Made by a program: the position numbers and the translations under genes. DNA of 19,844 bases from DASQWC01 sp035640475 (lineage in GTDB: Bacteria > Actinomycetota > JAICYB01): NCBI GenBank assembly GCA_035640475.1, contig DASQWC010000082.1:1-19844 (forward strand), in the 5' to 3' direction. The notes below the pieces were generated by a model that saw only the letters and a program-made list of their open reading frames with translations, ran no database searches and was not told the DNA's origin. Below, piece after piece: positions 7,102 to 15,894 of this stretch (within the stretch, counting starts at the first letter, position 1; each line of letters opens with the position of its first letter).

Positions 7102-8487
7102 CTATTCCGGTCGCAGGCGCTCTTCGACGTACGAGACGACGTCGGCGATCGCGATGCGCTCCTGCTGCATCGTGTCGCGGTCGCGGATCGTGATCTGCTT
7201 GTCGGTCAGCGTGTCGAAGTCCACGGTGAGGCAGTAGGGCGTCCCGATCTCGTCGTGCCGCCGGTATCTCCGGCCGATCGCTCCCGCGTCGTCGTAATCG
7301 ATCATCCAGTGGGGACGCAGGAGCTGCGCGACCTCACGTGCCGTCGGCACGAGGTCCTCGTTGCGCGACAGCGGTAGGACGGCGACCTTGATCGGTGCGA
7401 GCTCGTGGTGGAGCTTGAGGTAGGTCCGCTTCTCCGTTCCGCCCTTGGCGGACGGAGCCTCGTCCTCCCGGTAGGCGTCGATGAGAAAGGCGAGAGTCCC
7501 GCGATCGGCGCCGCCGGCCGGCTCGATCACGTACGGGATGAAGTGCTCGTCCCGCTCGTCGTCGTAGTAGGTGAGGTCTTTCCCAGTCGCATTCTGGTGC
7601 GCGGTGAGATCGAAGTCGGTTCGGTTGGCGATTCCCTCGAGCTCGCCCCAGTCGGTGAAGGGGAACGCGTACTCGATGTCGACCGTTCGCTTGGAGTAGT
7701 GCGAGAGCTCGTCGGCGTCGTGTTCGCGCACGCGCAAGTGCTCGTCGCCGATGCCGTAGCGCTTCCACCACGCGAGACGTTCGTCGATCCAGTGCTGGTG
7801 CCACTCCTCGTCGGTTCCGGGCCGGACGAAGAACTCCATCTCCATCTGCTCGAACTCGCGCGTCCGGTAAATGAAATTCCCCGGTGTGATCTCGTTGCGG
7901 AATGACTTTCCGATCTGGGCGATGCCGAACGGCACCTTGCGGCGGGTGGCGGCCTGCACCTGCTTGAAGTCGACGAAGATGCCCTGCGCCGTCTCCGGGC
8001 GAAGCCATGCCGCCGCGGTGTCGTCCTGCACGGGCCCGAGGAACGTCTTGAACATCAAGTTGAAGTTCCGCGGATCGGTGAACTTGTCGTTTCCGCAGTT
8101 GGGGCATTTGGCTCCCGCCGCCATGTCGACGGTGCCCTCGTCTTCACCGTGACCCGACTGCGCCGCGTGCACGCCGGGCAGGTGGTCGGCCCGGAAGCGC
8201 TGGTGGCAACTCAGGCATTCGACCAGCGGGTCGGTGAAGACGTCCACGTGACCGGACGTCTCCCAGACCTTCGGGTCGAGGATGATCGCGGAGTCGAGGC
8301 CGACGACGTCCTCGCGCAGCTGCACCATCCACCGCCACCAGGCGCGCTTGACGTTGTTCTTCAGCTCGACGCCCAGGGGGCCGAAGTCCCACGTCGAGCG
8401 CAACCCGCCGTAGATCTCCGAGTTGGGGAACACGATTCCCCGTCGTTTACAGAGATTGACAACTGTTTCCATGGTCGGGCGAGCCAT
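7102..8487 (-). CDS. glyS: Glycyl-tRNA synthetase, alpha2 type
   Basis: A 461-residue class II synthetase of the single-chain homodimeric type, which charges tRNA-Gly with glycine. The N-terminal motif 1 region reads PNSEIYGGLRSTWDFGPLG. Two CxxC pairs (C91/C94 and C128/C131) form a probable zinc site. Motif 2 is GKSFRNEITPGNFIYRTREF (193-212) and motif 3 is IEPAGGADRGTLAFL (321-335). The anticodon-binding domain begins near LAPIKVAVLPLSRNE (363-377). The ATG at 8487 gives MARPTMETVV, the usual N-terminus. The frame extends to 8604, but that extension overlaps the divergent gene's start and is not family-like. The gene converges on uppS. Confidence 0.95.
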   Translation of the reverse strand: MARPTMETVVNLCKRRGIVFPNSEIYGGLRSTWDFGPLGVELKNNVKRAWWRWMVQLREDVVGLDSAIILDPKVWETSGHVDVFTDPLVECLSCHQRFRADHLPGVHAAQSGHGEDEGTVDMAAGAKCPNCGNDKFTDPRNFNLMFKTFLGPVQDDTAAAWLRPETAQGIFVDFKQVQAATRRKVPFGIAQIGKSFRNEITPGNFIYRTREFEQMEMEFFVRPGTDEEWHQHWIDERLAWWKRYGIGDEHLRVREHDADELSHYSKRTVDIEYAFPFTDWGELEGIANRTDFDLTAHQNATGKDLTYYDDERDEHFIPYVIEPAGGADRGTLAFLIDAYREDEAPSAKGGTEKRTYLKLHHELAPIKVAVLPLSRNEDLVPTAREVAQLLRPHWMIDYDDAGAIGRRYRRHDEIGTPYCLTVDFDTLTDKQITIRDRDTMQQERIAIADVVSYVEERLRPE

Positions 8488-8502
8488 ATTCGGGGCATCA
8501 TA
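8488..8502 (-). promoter_or_regulatory. Putative leaderless promoter of glyS
   Basis: Read on the - strand, TATGAT (plus coordinates 8497-8502) lies 9 nt before the ATG, with a TTAAGA -35 candidate about 18 nt further upstream (4 of 6 consensus). A start site 6-8 nt after the -10 would fall at or next to the ATG. No Shine-Dalgarno is visible before the ATG. Both facts fit a leaderless mRNA, which is common in actinobacteria. Inferred from spacing only. Confidence 0.4.
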
Positions 8503-8539
8503 TCCAACGCTTTTCGCTTTTCTTAAGCCCCGTTTGGGG

Positions 8540-8569
8540 TTCACGGGCACGGGGATGGCACCATAGAAA
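8540..8569 (+). promoter_or_regulatory. Putative promoter of the cNMP-binding/dikinase pair
   Basis: TTCACG (8540-8545) and TAGAAA (8564-8569), each 4 of 6 to the sigma-70 consensus, are 18 nt apart and would start a transcript near 8576, about 18 nt before the ATG. The ATG is preceded by GAGAGG at a suitable distance. A small palindrome, CCCC-gttt-GGGG (8528-8539), sits directly upstream, between this promoter and the divergent glyS promoter, and could be an operator. Weak evidence. Confidence 0.35.
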
Positions 8570-8593
8570 CTCGCCGTTTCGCGAGAGGACCAC

Positions 8594-9016
8594 ATGGCAC
8601 GCAAGGACGCCAGCGCAGTGTTGAAGGACGTCGGCCTCTTTCAAGGGCTGTCGCGCGCCGAGCTGCGCGAGATTGCCGACGGCGCCCGCGAGGAGCTCTT
8701 CTCGCCGAATCAGGAGATCGTCCAGGAGGGACAGTCGGGCGGTCCGTTCTTCTGCATCACCGAGGGCCGGGCGGAGGTGCTCGTCGAAGGCAAGAAGGTG
8801 GGCGACCTCGGTCCGGGCTCGTACTTCGGTGAGATGTCGCTGATCGAGGGCGCGTCGAGGTCGGCCACGATCCGCGCGAGCACTCACGTGAAGGCGCTGG
8901 CCATCACCTCGTGGAACTTCCTCGCCATCCTCGAGAGCAACTGGGGCATCACGAAGAAGGTTCTGGCCGAGCTGTCGCGGCGCGTCCGCGATCTCGAACA
9001 CCCTTCGAACTCGTAG
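8594..9016 (+). CDS. Stand-alone cyclic-nucleotide-binding domain protein
   Basis: A 140-residue protein consisting of a single cNMP-binding beta-roll and flanking helices. It starts with VLKDVGLFQGLSRAELREIA and has the strand FSPNQEIVQEGQSGGPFFCITEGRAEV. Its phosphate-binding cassette, YFGEMSLIEGASRSATIRA, keeps the Gly-Glu and the Arg-Ser-Ala-Thr that contact the cyclic phosphate and ribose. There is no helix-turn-helix as in Crp, no kinase and no channel, so it must act through a partner or as a ligand sensor. It ends 3 nt before the pyruvate phosphate dikinase start, so the two are almost certainly one transcript. The ligand is unknown. The start has a clear Shine-Dalgarno-like GAGAGG. 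Confidence 0.88.
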   Translation: MARKDASAVLKDVGLFQGLSRAELREIADGAREELFSPNQEIVQEGQSGGPFFCITEGRAEVLVEGKKVGDLGPGSYFGEMSLIEGASRSATIRASTHVKALAITSWNFLAILESNWGITKKVLAELSRRVRDLEHPSNS

Positions 9017-9019
9017 ACC

Positions 9020-11863
9020 GTGGCCAAACGCAAACCATCTCGCCCGCGCCGTAAAGGCGTTCCCCGCCGCCAGGCGACGCGCCGGGCGACGGCGGCTCGG
9101 CGTCCTCCGAAGCGCACCCGGACGACGTCGCGCTCGAAGTCGTCATCTGCGCGCGCGGCCGGCACCGGCCGTCCGGGCAAGCTCGTCTACGACTTCGAAG
9201 AAGGCAACAAGGACATGAAGTACCTGCTCGGCGGGAAGGGCGCGAACCTCGCCGAGATGACGAATTTGGGCCTCCCCGTGCCGCCGGGCTTCACGATCAC
9301 GACCGACGCGTGCCGGTCGTACATGGAGACCGGAAGCGTGCCGGCACCCCTCGAGCCGGAAGTGTCGCGCCACCTCGAGCGGCTCGAAAAGAAGATGGGC
9401 CGCGCGCTCGGGGACGCCGGCGATCCGCTGCTCGTGTCCGTCCGCTCGGGATCCATGTTCTCGATGCCCGGAATGATGGACACGGTTCTCAACCTCGGTA
9501 TGAACGATGAATCGGTCGAGGGACTGACGAAGCAAACCGACGAGGAACGCTACGCCTGGGACTGTTACCGCCGCTTCATCCAGATGTTCGGCAAGACGGT
9601 GATGGGCATCTCCGGCGAGATCTTCGAGGAAGCACTCGGCGAAGCCAAGACGCGCAAGGCGAAGGCGCTCCTCAAGCATTTCGACGAAGTGAAGGACACA
9701 GATCTGGCGGCCGACGACCTCCGCGCGCTGGTCGACACGTTCAAAGAGATCGTCCAGCACGAAGCGAAGGTCTCCTTCCCGCAAGACCCGCGCAAGCAGC
9801 TGTTCATGGCGATCGAAGCCGTCTTCAACTCGTGGAACAACCGCCGTGCGCAGGAGTACCGGCGTCTGGAGAAGATCGATGACTCCCTCGGAACGGCCGT
9901 CAACGTGCAGACGATGGTGTTCGGTAACAAAGGGTTCGACTCCGGGACCGGCGTCGCGTTCACGCGAGATCCCGGCACGGGAAAGCGCGGCGTGTACGGC
10001 GACTTCCTCGCGAACGCACAGGGCGAGGACGTCGTTGCCGGGATCCGAACGCCCGAACCGCTCGATGCGCTGCGCAAGCTGAACCCGAAGGCGTACGACC
10101 AGCTGCGCAAGATCATGGCGCAGCTCGAGCGTCACTACCACGACATGTGCGACATCGAGTTCACGATCGAGCAGGGCAAGCTCTGGATGCTCCAGACGCG
10201 CGTCGGCAAGCGCACGCCGCCGGCGGCCGTGCGCATCGCCGTTGAGATGGCCAACGAGAAGCTCATCTCACGGACGGAAGCGCTGCGACGCGTCACGCCG
10301 GAACAGCTCGACCATCTCCTGCACCCGCAGTTCGATCCGAACGCGACGCTCGACAAGCTCGCGACCGGCATCAACGCATCGCCCGGCGCGGCCGTCGGCA
10401 AGGTGGTCTTCGACGCGGACACCGCGGTCGAGTGGGTCGAAAACGGCGAGAAAGTCATCCTCGTTCGTGAAGAGACCAATCCGGACGACGTCCACGGCAT
10501 GTACGCGGCCGAGGGAATCCTCACCGCACGCGGCGGGAAGACGTCACACGCCGCGGTCGTGGCGCGGGGCGCCGGCAAGCCGTGCGTCGTGGGGGCCGAG
10601 GCCGTCCACATCGACATGTCGTCGCGCTTGTTCACGGCCGAAGGACACGTCGTGCAGGAGGGCGACGTCATCTCGCTTGACGGCGGGACCGGCGTCGTCG
10701 TCTCCGGCGCCGTCCGGCTCGTCGAGCCGACGATCTCGAAGGACTTCGCGACGCTGTTGTCGTGGGCCGACGCCGTCCGGCGCATCGGTGTTCGAGCGAA
10801 CGCCGACACGCCCGAGGACGCCAAGCGCGCGAGAGAGTTCGGCGCCGAAGGCATCGGCCTGGCACGGACCGAGCACATGTTCCTCGGCGACCGGCTCCCA
10901 ATCGTGCGGCGCGCGATCCTCGCGCAGACCGACGCGGAGCGCGAGAAGGCGCTCGAGGACCTGCTCGCGCTGCAGCGCGAAGACTTCGTCGGGATCTTCC
11001 AGGCGATGGACGGCCTGCCGGTAACGATCCGTCTGCTGGATCCGCCGCTGCACGAGTTCCTGCCGAACTCCAAGGAGCTCGCGCTCGAGCTCGAGCGCTT
11101 GCGCATCGCCGCCGACGTCGCGCGGGTCGACGTCCTGACAGACGCGGCGGCCGAGCGCCGGTCCATGCTCGACGTCGTCGAGCGGATGGAAGAAGCGAAC
11201 CCGATGCTGGGTCTGCGTGGGTGCCGGCTCGGCCTGGTCATCCCCGGCATCTATCGGATGCAGGTGCGCGCGATCGTCGAGGCGGCGTGCGAGGTCAAGG
11301 CCAAGGGCGGCAAACCGGGCGTCGAGATCATGATTCCGCTTGTCGGGATCTCGAGGGAGCTCGAGGTCCTGCGGGCCGAGTCCGACGAGGTCGCGCAGGA
11401 AGTGCTCAAGCAAGCAGGCGTGAAGGTGCCCTACCTCATCGGCACGATGGTCGAGGTGCCCCGTTCGGCGCTCACGGCCGGCGACGTGGCGGCCCACGCC
11501 GACTTCTTCTCCTTCGGGACGAACGACCTCACGCAGATGACGTACGCCTTCTCGCGCGACGACGCCGAGGGCAAGTTCCTCGCCCCGTACCTCGAACAGA
11601 AGATCCTGGCGGTGAACCCGTTCGAGACCCTCGACCGCTCCGGCGTCGGACGGCTCGTCGAGCTCGCCACGAAGGAGGGCCGGGCGGCGAACCCGAAGCT
11701 CAAGGTCGGCGTGTGCGGGGAGCACGGAGGCGACCCGGAGTCCGTGCACTTCTTCGCCGAGGTCGGTCTCGACTACGTGTCCTGCTCGCCCTTCCGGGTG
11801 CCCATCGCCCGTCTCGCCGCCGCGCACGCGGCCATCGGCGCAGGCGAGGCGGCCTCCAAGTAA
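9020..11863 (+). CDS. ppdK: Pyruvate, phosphate dikinase with basic N-terminal tail
   Basis: A 947-residue PPDK interconverting pyruvate + ATP + Pi and PEP + AMP + PPi. The nucleotide-binding domain begins LVYDFEEGNKDMKYLLGGKGANLAEMTNLG (about 55-84). The swivelling phosphohistidine domain has GGKTSHAAVVARG with His510. The PEP/pyruvate barrel has GLRGCRLG and ends with the catalytic Cys899 in VCGEHGGDP. The core is normal size. Ahead of it are about 54 extra residues with 21 Lys/Arg and no acidic residue. The GTG at 9020 is the only reasonable start: the next ATG (9215, residue 66) would cut into the conserved core. It lies 3 nt after the cNMP-binding gene with no clear ribosome binding site, so translation is probably coupled. 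Confidence 0.95.
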   Translation: MAKRKPSRPRRKGVPRRQATRRATAARRPPKRTRTTSRSKSSSARAAGTGRPGKLVYDFEEGNKDMKYLLGGKGANLAEMTNLGLPVPPGFTITTDACRSYMETGSVPAPLEPEVSRHLERLEKKMGRALGDAGDPLLVSVRSGSMFSMPGMMDTVLNLGMNDESVEGLTKQTDEERYAWDCYRRFIQMFGKTVMGISGEIFEEALGEAKTRKAKALLKHFDEVKDTDLAADDLRALVDTFKEIVQHEAKVSFPQDPRKQLFMAIEAVFNSWNNRRAQEYRRLEKIDDSLGTAVNVQTMVFGNKGFDSGTGVAFTRDPGTGKRGVYGDFLANAQGEDVVAGIRTPEPLDALRKLNPKAYDQLRKIMAQLERHYHDMCDIEFTIEQGKLWMLQTRVGKRTPPAAVRIAVEMANEKLISRTEALRRVTPEQLDHLLHPQFDPNATLDKLATGINASPGAAVGKVVFDADTAVEWVENGEKVILVREETNPDDVHGMYAAEGILTARGGKTSHAAVVARGAGKPCVVGAEAVHIDMSSRLFTAEGHVVQEGDVISLDGGTGVVVSGAVRLVEPTISKDFATLLSWADAVRRIGVRANADTPEDAKRAREFGAEGIGLARTEHMFLGDRLPIVRRAILAQTDAEREKALEDLLALQREDFVGIFQAMDGLPVTIRLLDPPLHEFLPNSKELALELERLRIAADVARVDVLTDAAAERRSMLDVVERMEEANPMLGLRGCRLGLVIPGIYRMQVRAIVEAACEVKAKGGKPGVEIMIPLVGISRELEVLRAESDEVAQEVLKQAGVKVPYLIGTMVEVPRSALTAGDVAAHADFFSFGTNDLTQMTYAFSRDDAEGKFLAPYLEQKILAVNPFETLDRSGVGRLVELATKEGRAANPKLKVGVCGEHGGDPESVHFFAEVGLDYVSCSPFRVPIARLAAAHAAIGAGEAASK

Positions 11864-11882
11864 CCCTGTCGGACGCCCGCCG

Positions 11883-11906
11883 TAGTCTGGCTCGCGGGGA
11901 AGAACG
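11883..11906 (+). promoter_or_regulatory. Possible promoter/leader of dgt-dnaG-rpoD
   Basis: The 43-nt gap after ppdK holds TAGTCT (11883-11888), a fair -10 hexamer, 18 nt ahead of the ATG, and a purine-rich GGGGAAGAA just before it. No convincing -35 is seen and no terminator follows ppdK, so read-through from ppdK is also possible. Confidence 0.25.
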
Positions 11907-12899
11907 ATGACGGCCGTTCCGCGCGTGCAGACGGAGGAATTGGAGGCGACGACGCTCGCCTCCTGGGCCACCAGGGCCGCGTCGTCGAAGGGCCGGGAGC
12001 GCCCCGAGGAGGCTCACCCCCTGCGCACGGACTTCCAGCGCGACCGTGACCGGATCCTGCACACGAAGGCGTTCCGGCGGCTCATGCACAAGACCCAGGT
12101 CTTCCTGGCCCCCGAGGGCGACCATTACCGCACACGGCTCACGCACACGCTCGAGGTCGCGCAGGTCGCCCGGACGATCTGCCGGGCGCTGCGGCTGAAC
12201 GAGGACCTGGTCGAGGCGATCTGCCTCGGGCACGACATCGGCCACACGCCGTTCGGCCACGTGGGGGAGGAGATCCTCGGCGAGGTGATGGGACGCCCGT
12301 TCGAGCACAATCGCCAATCGCTTCGTTTGGTCGACCATCTCGAACGAGACGGCGAGGGCCTGAACCTGACCTGGGAGGTTCGCGACGGGATCCTCAACCA
12401 CACCTGGCGAATGGATGAGCCGTCCACACCCGAGGGGATGGTCGCCCGGTGGGCCGACCGCATTGCGTATGTGAGCCACGACGTGGACGACTCCGTGCGA
12501 GCCGGCGTTTTAAGCGAGGACGACCTGCCCGAACGGGTCCGGCGGGTCCTCGGCCCCACATACCGTGAGCGCTTGGATAAGCTCGTGCGCTCGATCGTGG
12601 GCGAGAGCTCGGGGGCCGAGGCGATCGTGATGCCCGACGAGGAAGCAGAAGCAATGGGCGAGCTGCGCTCGTTTCTCTTCGAGCGGGTGTACTTGGGCCC
12701 GGTGCGCGCGGAGGCCGAGAAGACGGGAGTCGTGCTGCGAGAGCTGTGCAACCACTTCCGCAACAATCCCGACGACTTGCCGCCGTCCCGCAACGGCGAC
12801 GACGTCGATCAGCGCGTCATCGACTATGTCTCTGGGATGACCGACCGGTTTGCACTTCGCATGTACCGCGAGCGGTTTCTTCCCAAGGGAATCGAATGA
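11907..12899 (+). CDS. dgt: Deoxyguanosinetriphosphate triphosphohydrolase-like HD protein
   Basis: A 330-residue HD-domain dNTPase that would cleave dNTPs, classically dGTP, to deoxynucleoside and tripolyphosphate. FQRDRDRILHTKAFRRLMHKTQVF precedes the metal site: H80 in RLTHTLEV, H109-D110 in LGHDIGHTPFGH, and distal D184 in ADRIAYVSHDVDD. It is shorter than the E. coli enzyme (505 aa) and resembles the dGTPase-like group seen next to dnaG in many actinobacteria; substrate preference is unproven. The stop is within the dnaG start (ATGA, 12896-12899), tying nucleotide-pool control to primase expression. Confidence 0.9.
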   Translation: MTAVPRVQTEELEATTLASWATRAASSKGRERPEEAHPLRTDFQRDRDRILHTKAFRRLMHKTQVFLAPEGDHYRTRLTHTLEVAQVARTICRALRLNEDLVEAICLGHDIGHTPFGHVGEEILGEVMGRPFEHNRQSLRLVDHLERDGEGLNLTWEVRDGILNHTWRMDEPSTPEGMVARWADRIAYVSHDVDDSVRAGVLSEDDLPERVRRVLGPTYRERLDKLVRSIVGESSGAEAIVMPDEEAEAMGELRSFLFERVYLGPVRAEAEKTGVVLRELCNHFRNNPDDLPPSRNGDDVDQRVIDYVSGMTDRFALRMYRERFLPKGIE

Positions 12900-14764
12900 G
12901 CCCGCGGTACGCCGCCGACGACATCGACGAGGTCCGCGAGCGCGCGGACATCGTCGAGGTCATCGGCGAGCACGTCCGGCTGAAGCGCGCCGGCTCCACG
13001 TACAAAGGTCTCTGTCCGTTCCACCAGGAGAAGACGCCGTCGTTCACGGTCGAGCCCGCCAAAAAAGTGTGGTTTTGCCACGGCTGCCAGCGTGGAGGAA
13101 GCCTCTTCACGTTCGTCGAGGAGGTCGAAGGGCTTTCCTTCCCGGAGGCCGTCGAGAAGCTCGCGCAGCGATACAACGTTCCGCTCCGCGAGTTTGCGGG
13201 AGGCGCAAAGAAGGCGCCGTCGCAACGAACACGGCTGTATTCGGCACTCGAGATGGCGGTCAAGAGATATCAGGAGCTGTTGGCCGCGAAGGACGCGGAG
13301 CCCGTCCGCTCATACATCGAGTCACGCGGCATCACTCCGGAGCTTGTCGAGCGGTACCAAATCGGCTTTGGGGGATGGCGATCGAACGCGTTCGTGCACT
13401 CGATGCTGCGCCGGGGTTTCAAGAGCGAAGAGCTCATGACGGCCGGACTGGCGAGTAGAGACGGGCGAGGCGGGTTCCGGGACATGTTTGCCGCTCGAGT
13501 CATCTTCCCGATCTTCGATCCATCGGGTCGTCCGGTCGGACTCGGCGGCCGCGTGCTTCCGCCCGAGCACCGTCCGGAGGAACTGCCCGAGGGCCCGAAG
13601 TACCTCAACAGCCGCGAGAGCCCGATCTTCAAGAAGTCGAAGATCCTCTACGGGACGAACTGGGCGCGCCCGGACGTCATGCAGCGCAAACGCCTCGTGC
13701 TCGTCGAGGGCTACACCGACGTCATCGCGATGCACGCAGCCGGTGTCGGCGAGGCGGTGGCAACGTGCGGCACGTCGCTGACCGAAGACCACATGAAGGA
13801 GATCTCGACGCGCTTCGGCGACGTGCGGATCGTGATGTGTCTCGACTCCGACGCGGCGGGTCAGGCGGCGATGTCCCGCGAGCGCACGGAGGAGCTCGCC
13901 GGCACGTTCTCACCCGGCGGGGAGGTGAGCGGCGGGAACTGGCTCCCGATCGGTCGCGGGTGGCTGCCCGAAGTCAACGTCGCGACGCTGCCGCAGGGGA
14001 AGGACCCGGCCGACTTCGTCCGGGCCGAAGGCGCCGACGGCGTCGGGCGCGTCATCGACAACGCGGTGCCCCTCGTCGAGTTCCTGCTGCGCCGCTCGCT
14101 GGAGGGAGCCGACCTCGCCAACCCGGACGGTCGCGCGCGTGCCGTCCGCCGTGGGCTCGACGTCCTGAGACAAGTCGGCGACTCGCTCATGCGTCACGAG
14201 TACGCGCTGTGGCTCGCCGATCGCGTGGGCATCGATCCGTACGAAGTCACGAAAGCGCTCGATGCCGGGCCACGTCCGCAGCAGCGGCGCGCGCCGACGG
14301 GACCGGACGCGCCCAAAGCGCCAACCGTGTTGTCGGGGCATCACCGCGTCGAACGCGAGGCGTTGCGAGCAGCGCTCGCGTTCCCGAAGCTTATGCGCGA
14401 TGCGGAGCTGGCGCCGTCCGAAGACGACTTCACGCTGCCCGTGCACCGTTCCCTGTTCCGACTGGCGAGCGCGGAGCTCGACGAGAAAGGAACAGTCGAT
14501 GCCGGACGCCTCGCCGAGCGTGTACAAGATGCCGACTTACGCGGAGTTGCCAGCGAGCTGCTGGTCGGTGAGCCTCCGGACGGCCGCGTCGCGCGCGACA
14601 CGCTCGCGCGTCTGAAGGTCTTCGCGATCGAGCGTCATATAGTGGAGCGCAAGGGAAGGCTGCGGTCACTCGACCCCGACCGGGACGGGCCAACGTACGA
14701 TGCCTTGTTCGAGGAGCTATTGGAGCTGGAGAAGCGTAAGCGTGCCCTCGCAACCCCTGTATGA
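12896..14764 (+). CDS. dnaG: DNA primase
   Basis: A 622-residue DnaG that makes RNA primers for replication. The CHC2 zinc finger is C40-x2-H43-x17-C61-x2-C64 (GLCPFHQEK, FCHGCQRGG). The catalytic core includes the TOPRIM motifs VEGYTDV (270-276, Glu271) and CLDSDAAG (from 316), followed by LPQGKDPADFV. The C-terminal third (about 480-622) is the weaker helicase-binding domain. The ATG at 12896 gives MSPRYAADDIDEVRERADIVEVIGEHV, the standard N-terminus. The frame stays open upstream only within dgt. Its stop overlaps the rpoD start (ATGA, 14761-14764). Confidence 0.96.
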   Translation: MSPRYAADDIDEVRERADIVEVIGEHVRLKRAGSTYKGLCPFHQEKTPSFTVEPAKKVWFCHGCQRGGSLFTFVEEVEGLSFPEAVEKLAQRYNVPLREFAGGAKKAPSQRTRLYSALEMAVKRYQELLAAKDAEPVRSYIESRGITPELVERYQIGFGGWRSNAFVHSMLRRGFKSEELMTAGLASRDGRGGFRDMFAARVIFPIFDPSGRPVGLGGRVLPPEHRPEELPEGPKYLNSRESPIFKKSKILYGTNWARPDVMQRKRLVLVEGYTDVIAMHAAGVGEAVATCGTSLTEDHMKEISTRFGDVRIVMCLDSDAAGQAAMSRERTEELAGTFSPGGEVSGGNWLPIGRGWLPEVNVATLPQGKDPADFVRAEGADGVGRVIDNAVPLVEFLLRRSLEGADLANPDGRARAVRRGLDVLRQVGDSLMRHEYALWLADRVGIDPYEVTKALDAGPRPQQRRAPTGPDAPKAPTVLSGHHRVEREALRAALAFPKLMRDAELAPSEDDFTLPVHRSLFRLASAELDEKGTVDAGRLAERVQDADLRGVASELLVGEPPDGRVARDTLARLKVFAIERHIVERKGRLRSLDPDRDGPTYDALFEELLELEKRKRALATPV

Positions 14765-15879
14765 CCATGGCGATTGAAGAGAGCAAAGGCGATCTCCTCG
14801 AGCGGATCCAGAATCTCGAGGACGACGGCCTCCAGGAGCGACGCGCGGCTCTCGAGGCGCTCGGCGAGCCCGACGAGACCGAGCTCGAAGCTGAAGAGAC
14901 GCCCGACACGACCGAGCTCCTCGAGGCGGATCAGGTCAAGCGGTCCGTTCTCAAGGAGGATGCCGAGACGGCCGATTCCATCCGTTTGTACCTGCGCGAG
15001 ATCGGACGCGTCCCGTTGCTGACTGCGGCAGACGAGGTATCGCTCGCGCAGCGTATGGAGAACGGGCTCGAAGCGGCTGAGAAACTCGAACCCACATCGA
15101 ACGGAAAGACCCCGGACAAAGACCGCGAGAAGCTCGAAGCACTCACTCGGGACGGCCGAGCGGCGAAGGCTCACCTGATCGAGGCGAACTTACGGCTCGT
15201 CGTCTCGATCGCGAAGCGATACGTCGGACGAGGGCTTGCGTTCCTCGACCTCATCCAGGAAGGAAACCTCGGACTGATTCGCGCCGTGGAGAAGTTCGAC
15301 TGGCGTCGTGGATTCAAGTTCTCGACGTACGCAACGTGGTGGATCCGGCAAGCGATCACTCGCGCGCTGGCCGATCAGTCGCGCACGATCCGCATTCCGG
15401 TGCACATGGTCGAGACGATGACTCGCGTGTCGAAGGTGCAGCGCGAGCTGGCACAGAAGTTCGGCCGCGAGCCGCGTTTCTCCGAGCTTGCGCGCGAGCT
15501 CGATCTGCCGGCCGACCGGGTCGCCGAGATCTTGCGGATGGGACTCGACCCCGTCTCGTTGCAGGCGCCGGTGGGTGAAGAGGAGGACTCTCGCCTCGGC
15601 GACTTCATCGAAGACGAAGCGGCCGATCAGCCGATGCAGGCGGCGGTTCGCTCGCTGTTGAACGCATACATCGGCGAGCTGCTGGACGAGCTCGGCGACC
15701 GGGAGCGCGAGGTCATCGAGATGCGCTACGGCCTCAAGGACGGCCAGCCGAAGACGCTGGAAGAGGTGGGTCGCGCGTTCAAGGTCACGCGTGAGCGCAT
15801 CAGGCAGATCGAGACGCGCACGCTCGCGCGTTTGCGGCACCCGACAAAGATCAGAAAGCTCGAAGACCTCATCGAATAG
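14761..15879 (+). CDS. rpoD: RNA polymerase primary-type sigma factor (sigma-70)
   Basis: A 372-residue sigma-70 factor. A variable acidic N-terminus (about 1-70) replaces a long region 1.1. Region 1.2 is about 72-106 (SIRLYLREIGRVPLLTAADE). Regions 2.1-2.4 run about 137-207 and include NLRLVVSIAKRYVGRG, FLDLIQEGNLGL and the -10 recognition helix YATWWIRQAITRALADQ. Region 3 starts RTIRIPVHMVE. Region 4.2 is about 332-360 (TLEEVGRAFKVTRERIRQIE). Position directly after dnaG and near-complete conservation suggest the housekeeping factor, though a group 2 paralogue cannot be excluded without the rest of the genome. It starts inside the dnaG stop; ATG 14767 is an alternative. Confidence 0.93.
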   Translation: MTMAIEESKGDLLERIQNLEDDGLQERRAALEALGEPDETELEAEETPDTTELLEADQVKRSVLKEDAETADSIRLYLREIGRVPLLTAADEVSLAQRMENGLEAAEKLEPTSNGKTPDKDREKLEALTRDGRAAKAHLIEANLRLVVSIAKRYVGRGLAFLDLIQEGNLGLIRAVEKFDWRRGFKFSTYATWWIRQAITRALADQSRTIRIPVHMVETMTRVSKVQRELAQKFGREPRFSELARELDLPADRVAEILRMGLDPVSLQAPVGEEEDSRLGDFIEDEAADQPMQAAVRSLLNAYIGELLDELGDREREVIEMRYGLKDGQPKTLEEVGRAFKVTRERIRQIETRTLARLRHPTKIRKLEDLIE

Positions 15880-15894
15880 GTACCCTGGTTCGAT

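Noticed and set aside
8488..8604. N-terminal extension of glyS by 39 codons
   Set aside because: It would overlap the divergent cNMP-binding gene start and its promoter region, and does not resemble the synthetase N-terminus. The ATG at 8487 fits the family.
10544..11971. A 475-codon - strand open frame opposite ppdK and the dgt start
   Set aside because: Shadow of the GC-rich ppdK codons (third-position G/C). The Asp/Arg/Leu/Val-rich translation has no family pattern, whereas ppdK in the other strand is fully conserved.
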